From: an uncultured Bacillota bacterium
GTDB lineage: Bacteria > Bacillota > Clostridia > Peptostreptococcales > Anaerovoracaceae
Assembly (NCBI GenBank): GCA_959606705.1
Contig: CAUHLX010000170.1
Location: forward strand, 1-6,282
Direction of reading: 5' to 3'
DNA length: 6,282 nucleotides
The first letter of the stretch is position 1. Each line of letters starts with the position of its first letter. A program made the translations under genes and the position numbers. The notes below the pieces were generated by a model that was not told the DNA's origin, made no database searches, and saw nothing but the letters and a program-made list of their open reading frames with translations. Shown here piece by piece: positions 5,770 to 6,282 of the stretch.

Positions 5770-5785
5770 CTGTCGTTCATACACG

Positions 5786-5822
5786 CCCGCGCCGCTTGCC
5801 GGATCGAAGGCCGAGGCGCGGG
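5786..5822 (+). other. GC-rich intercistronic hairpin between leuD and leuB
   Basis: CCCGCGCC (5786-5793) pairs perfectly with GGCGCGGG (5815-5822) around a 21-base loop that can pair further internally (GCC/GGC). No T-tract follows, so it is unlikely to be a terminator. It may be an RNA processing or stability element setting the leuD:leuB ratio. The hairpin is followed by GGTAATTTCG (5821-5830), a 10-mer that also follows the T-box core at 2315-2324. Confidence 0.55.
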
Positions 5823-5851
5823 TAATTTCGGATACGAAGGAGAGGAAACCA

Positions 5852-6282
5852 ATGGATTATAAAATCGCGCTGGTGCCCGGAGATGGCATCGGCCCCGACG
5901 TAGTGGGAGAAGCAGTGAAGGTCCTGGACCGGATCGGAGACAAGTACGGACACAAGTTTACATACGAGAGCATTCTGGCAGGTGGGGCGTCGCTGGACGC
6001 CATGGACATTCCGCTGTCCGACGAGGCCCTGGAGGTCTGCAAGAAGAGTGACGCGGTGCTCCTGGGCGCGGTGGGCGGCCCCACGTGGGACAATCTGCCG
6101 GGAGAAAAGCGGCCGGAGCAGGCGCTGTTCAAGCTGCGGAAGGGCCTGGGCTTGTTTGCCAACCTGCGCCCCGCGCTGATGTTCGAGGAGCTGGCGGACG
6201 CCTGTCCTCTGAAGGCTGAGATCGTGGAAGGCGGTCTGGACATCGTTGTGGTTCGGGAGCTCACCGGCGGCATCTACTTCGG
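5852..6282 (+). CDS. leuB: 3-isopropylmalate dehydrogenase, 3' end outside the window
   Basis: The first 143 residues of a protein normally about 355 long; it runs off the right edge without a stop. LeuB is an NAD-dependent dehydrogenase/decarboxylase that completes leucine precursor synthesis and, with 3-methylmalate, yields 2-oxobutyrate for isoleucine. Visible are VPGDGIGPDVVGEAV (8-22), LLGAVGGPTWDNLPG (70-84), RPEQALFKLRKG (87-98), LFANLRPA (101-108) and VVRELTGGIYF (133-143). Substrate arginines R96, R106 and R135 match R94, R104 and R132 of the Thermus enzyme by my manual alignment. Position F93 corresponds to a pocket leucine there. AAGGAG (5837-5842) lies 9 bases before ATG 5852. It is the last visible gene of the T-box operon; whether more follow cannot be seen. 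Confidence 0.95.
   Translation, partial: MDYKIALVPGDGIGPDVVGEAVKVLDRIGDKYGHKFTYESILAGGASLDAMDIPLSDEALEVCKKSDAVLLGAVGGPTWDNLPGEKRPEQALFKLRKGLGLFANLRPALMFEELADACPLKAEIVEGGLDIVVVRELTGGIYF

Overview
The window looks like a chromosomal piece of a Gram-positive anaerobe, probably a member of the Clostridia. The evidence is strong purine-rich ribosome binding sites before each gene, a canonical T-box leader, the short archaeal/clostridial-type LeuC and LeuD subunits, and a CimA-type citramalate synthase. No species can be named from this alone. Base composition is mixed: the non-coding stretches at about 100-280 and 950-1060 are AT-rich, while the amino acid biosynthesis genes are clearly GC-richer.

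Layout. (1) Positions 1-396 are mostly non-coding. A possible truncated gene leaves the left edge on the minus strand (GTG at 100). It is followed by an AT-rich stretch carrying four copies of a GGYCGAAA arm in alternating orientation, and by five tandem 19-bp repeats (283-377). (2) 397-948, minus strand: an XRE-type helix-turn-helix regulator with a C-terminal cupin domain. (3) 949-1082: a regulatory region with one good promoter for each direction. The two promoters face each other and overlap, among 11-bp direct repeats and palindromes that are likely operators. (4) 1083-1902, plus strand: a small two-helix membrane protein overlapping a LysE/RhtB-family amino acid exporter that resembles EamB. 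(5) 1903-2386: a terminator-like hairpin, a consensus promoter (TTGACA-17-TATACT) and a T-box riboswitch with its terminator. (6) 2387-6282: cimA-leuC-leuD-leuB, with leuB cut by the window edge.

How they work together. CimA condenses pyruvate and acetyl-CoA to (R)-citramalate. LeuC and LeuD isomerise it through citraconate to 3-methylmalate, and LeuB oxidises and decarboxylates that to 2-oxobutyrate, the isoleucine precursor. The same LeuCDB enzymes can serve leucine synthesis if a leuA lies elsewhere. My manual fold of T-box Stem I puts AUC (Ile) in the specifier position (2153-2155), which fits an isoleucine-responsive operon rather than a plain leucine operon. The left-hand module (XRE-cupin regulator, small membrane protein, exporter) looks like a separate, self-contained regulated efflux unit.

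The most notable points are the isoleucine reading of the T-box, the interlocked promoters and operators at 968-1063, the unrecognised small membrane protein fused by overlap to the exporter, the 19-bp tandem repeats, and a Phe in the LeuB substrate pocket where characterised enzymes have Leu.
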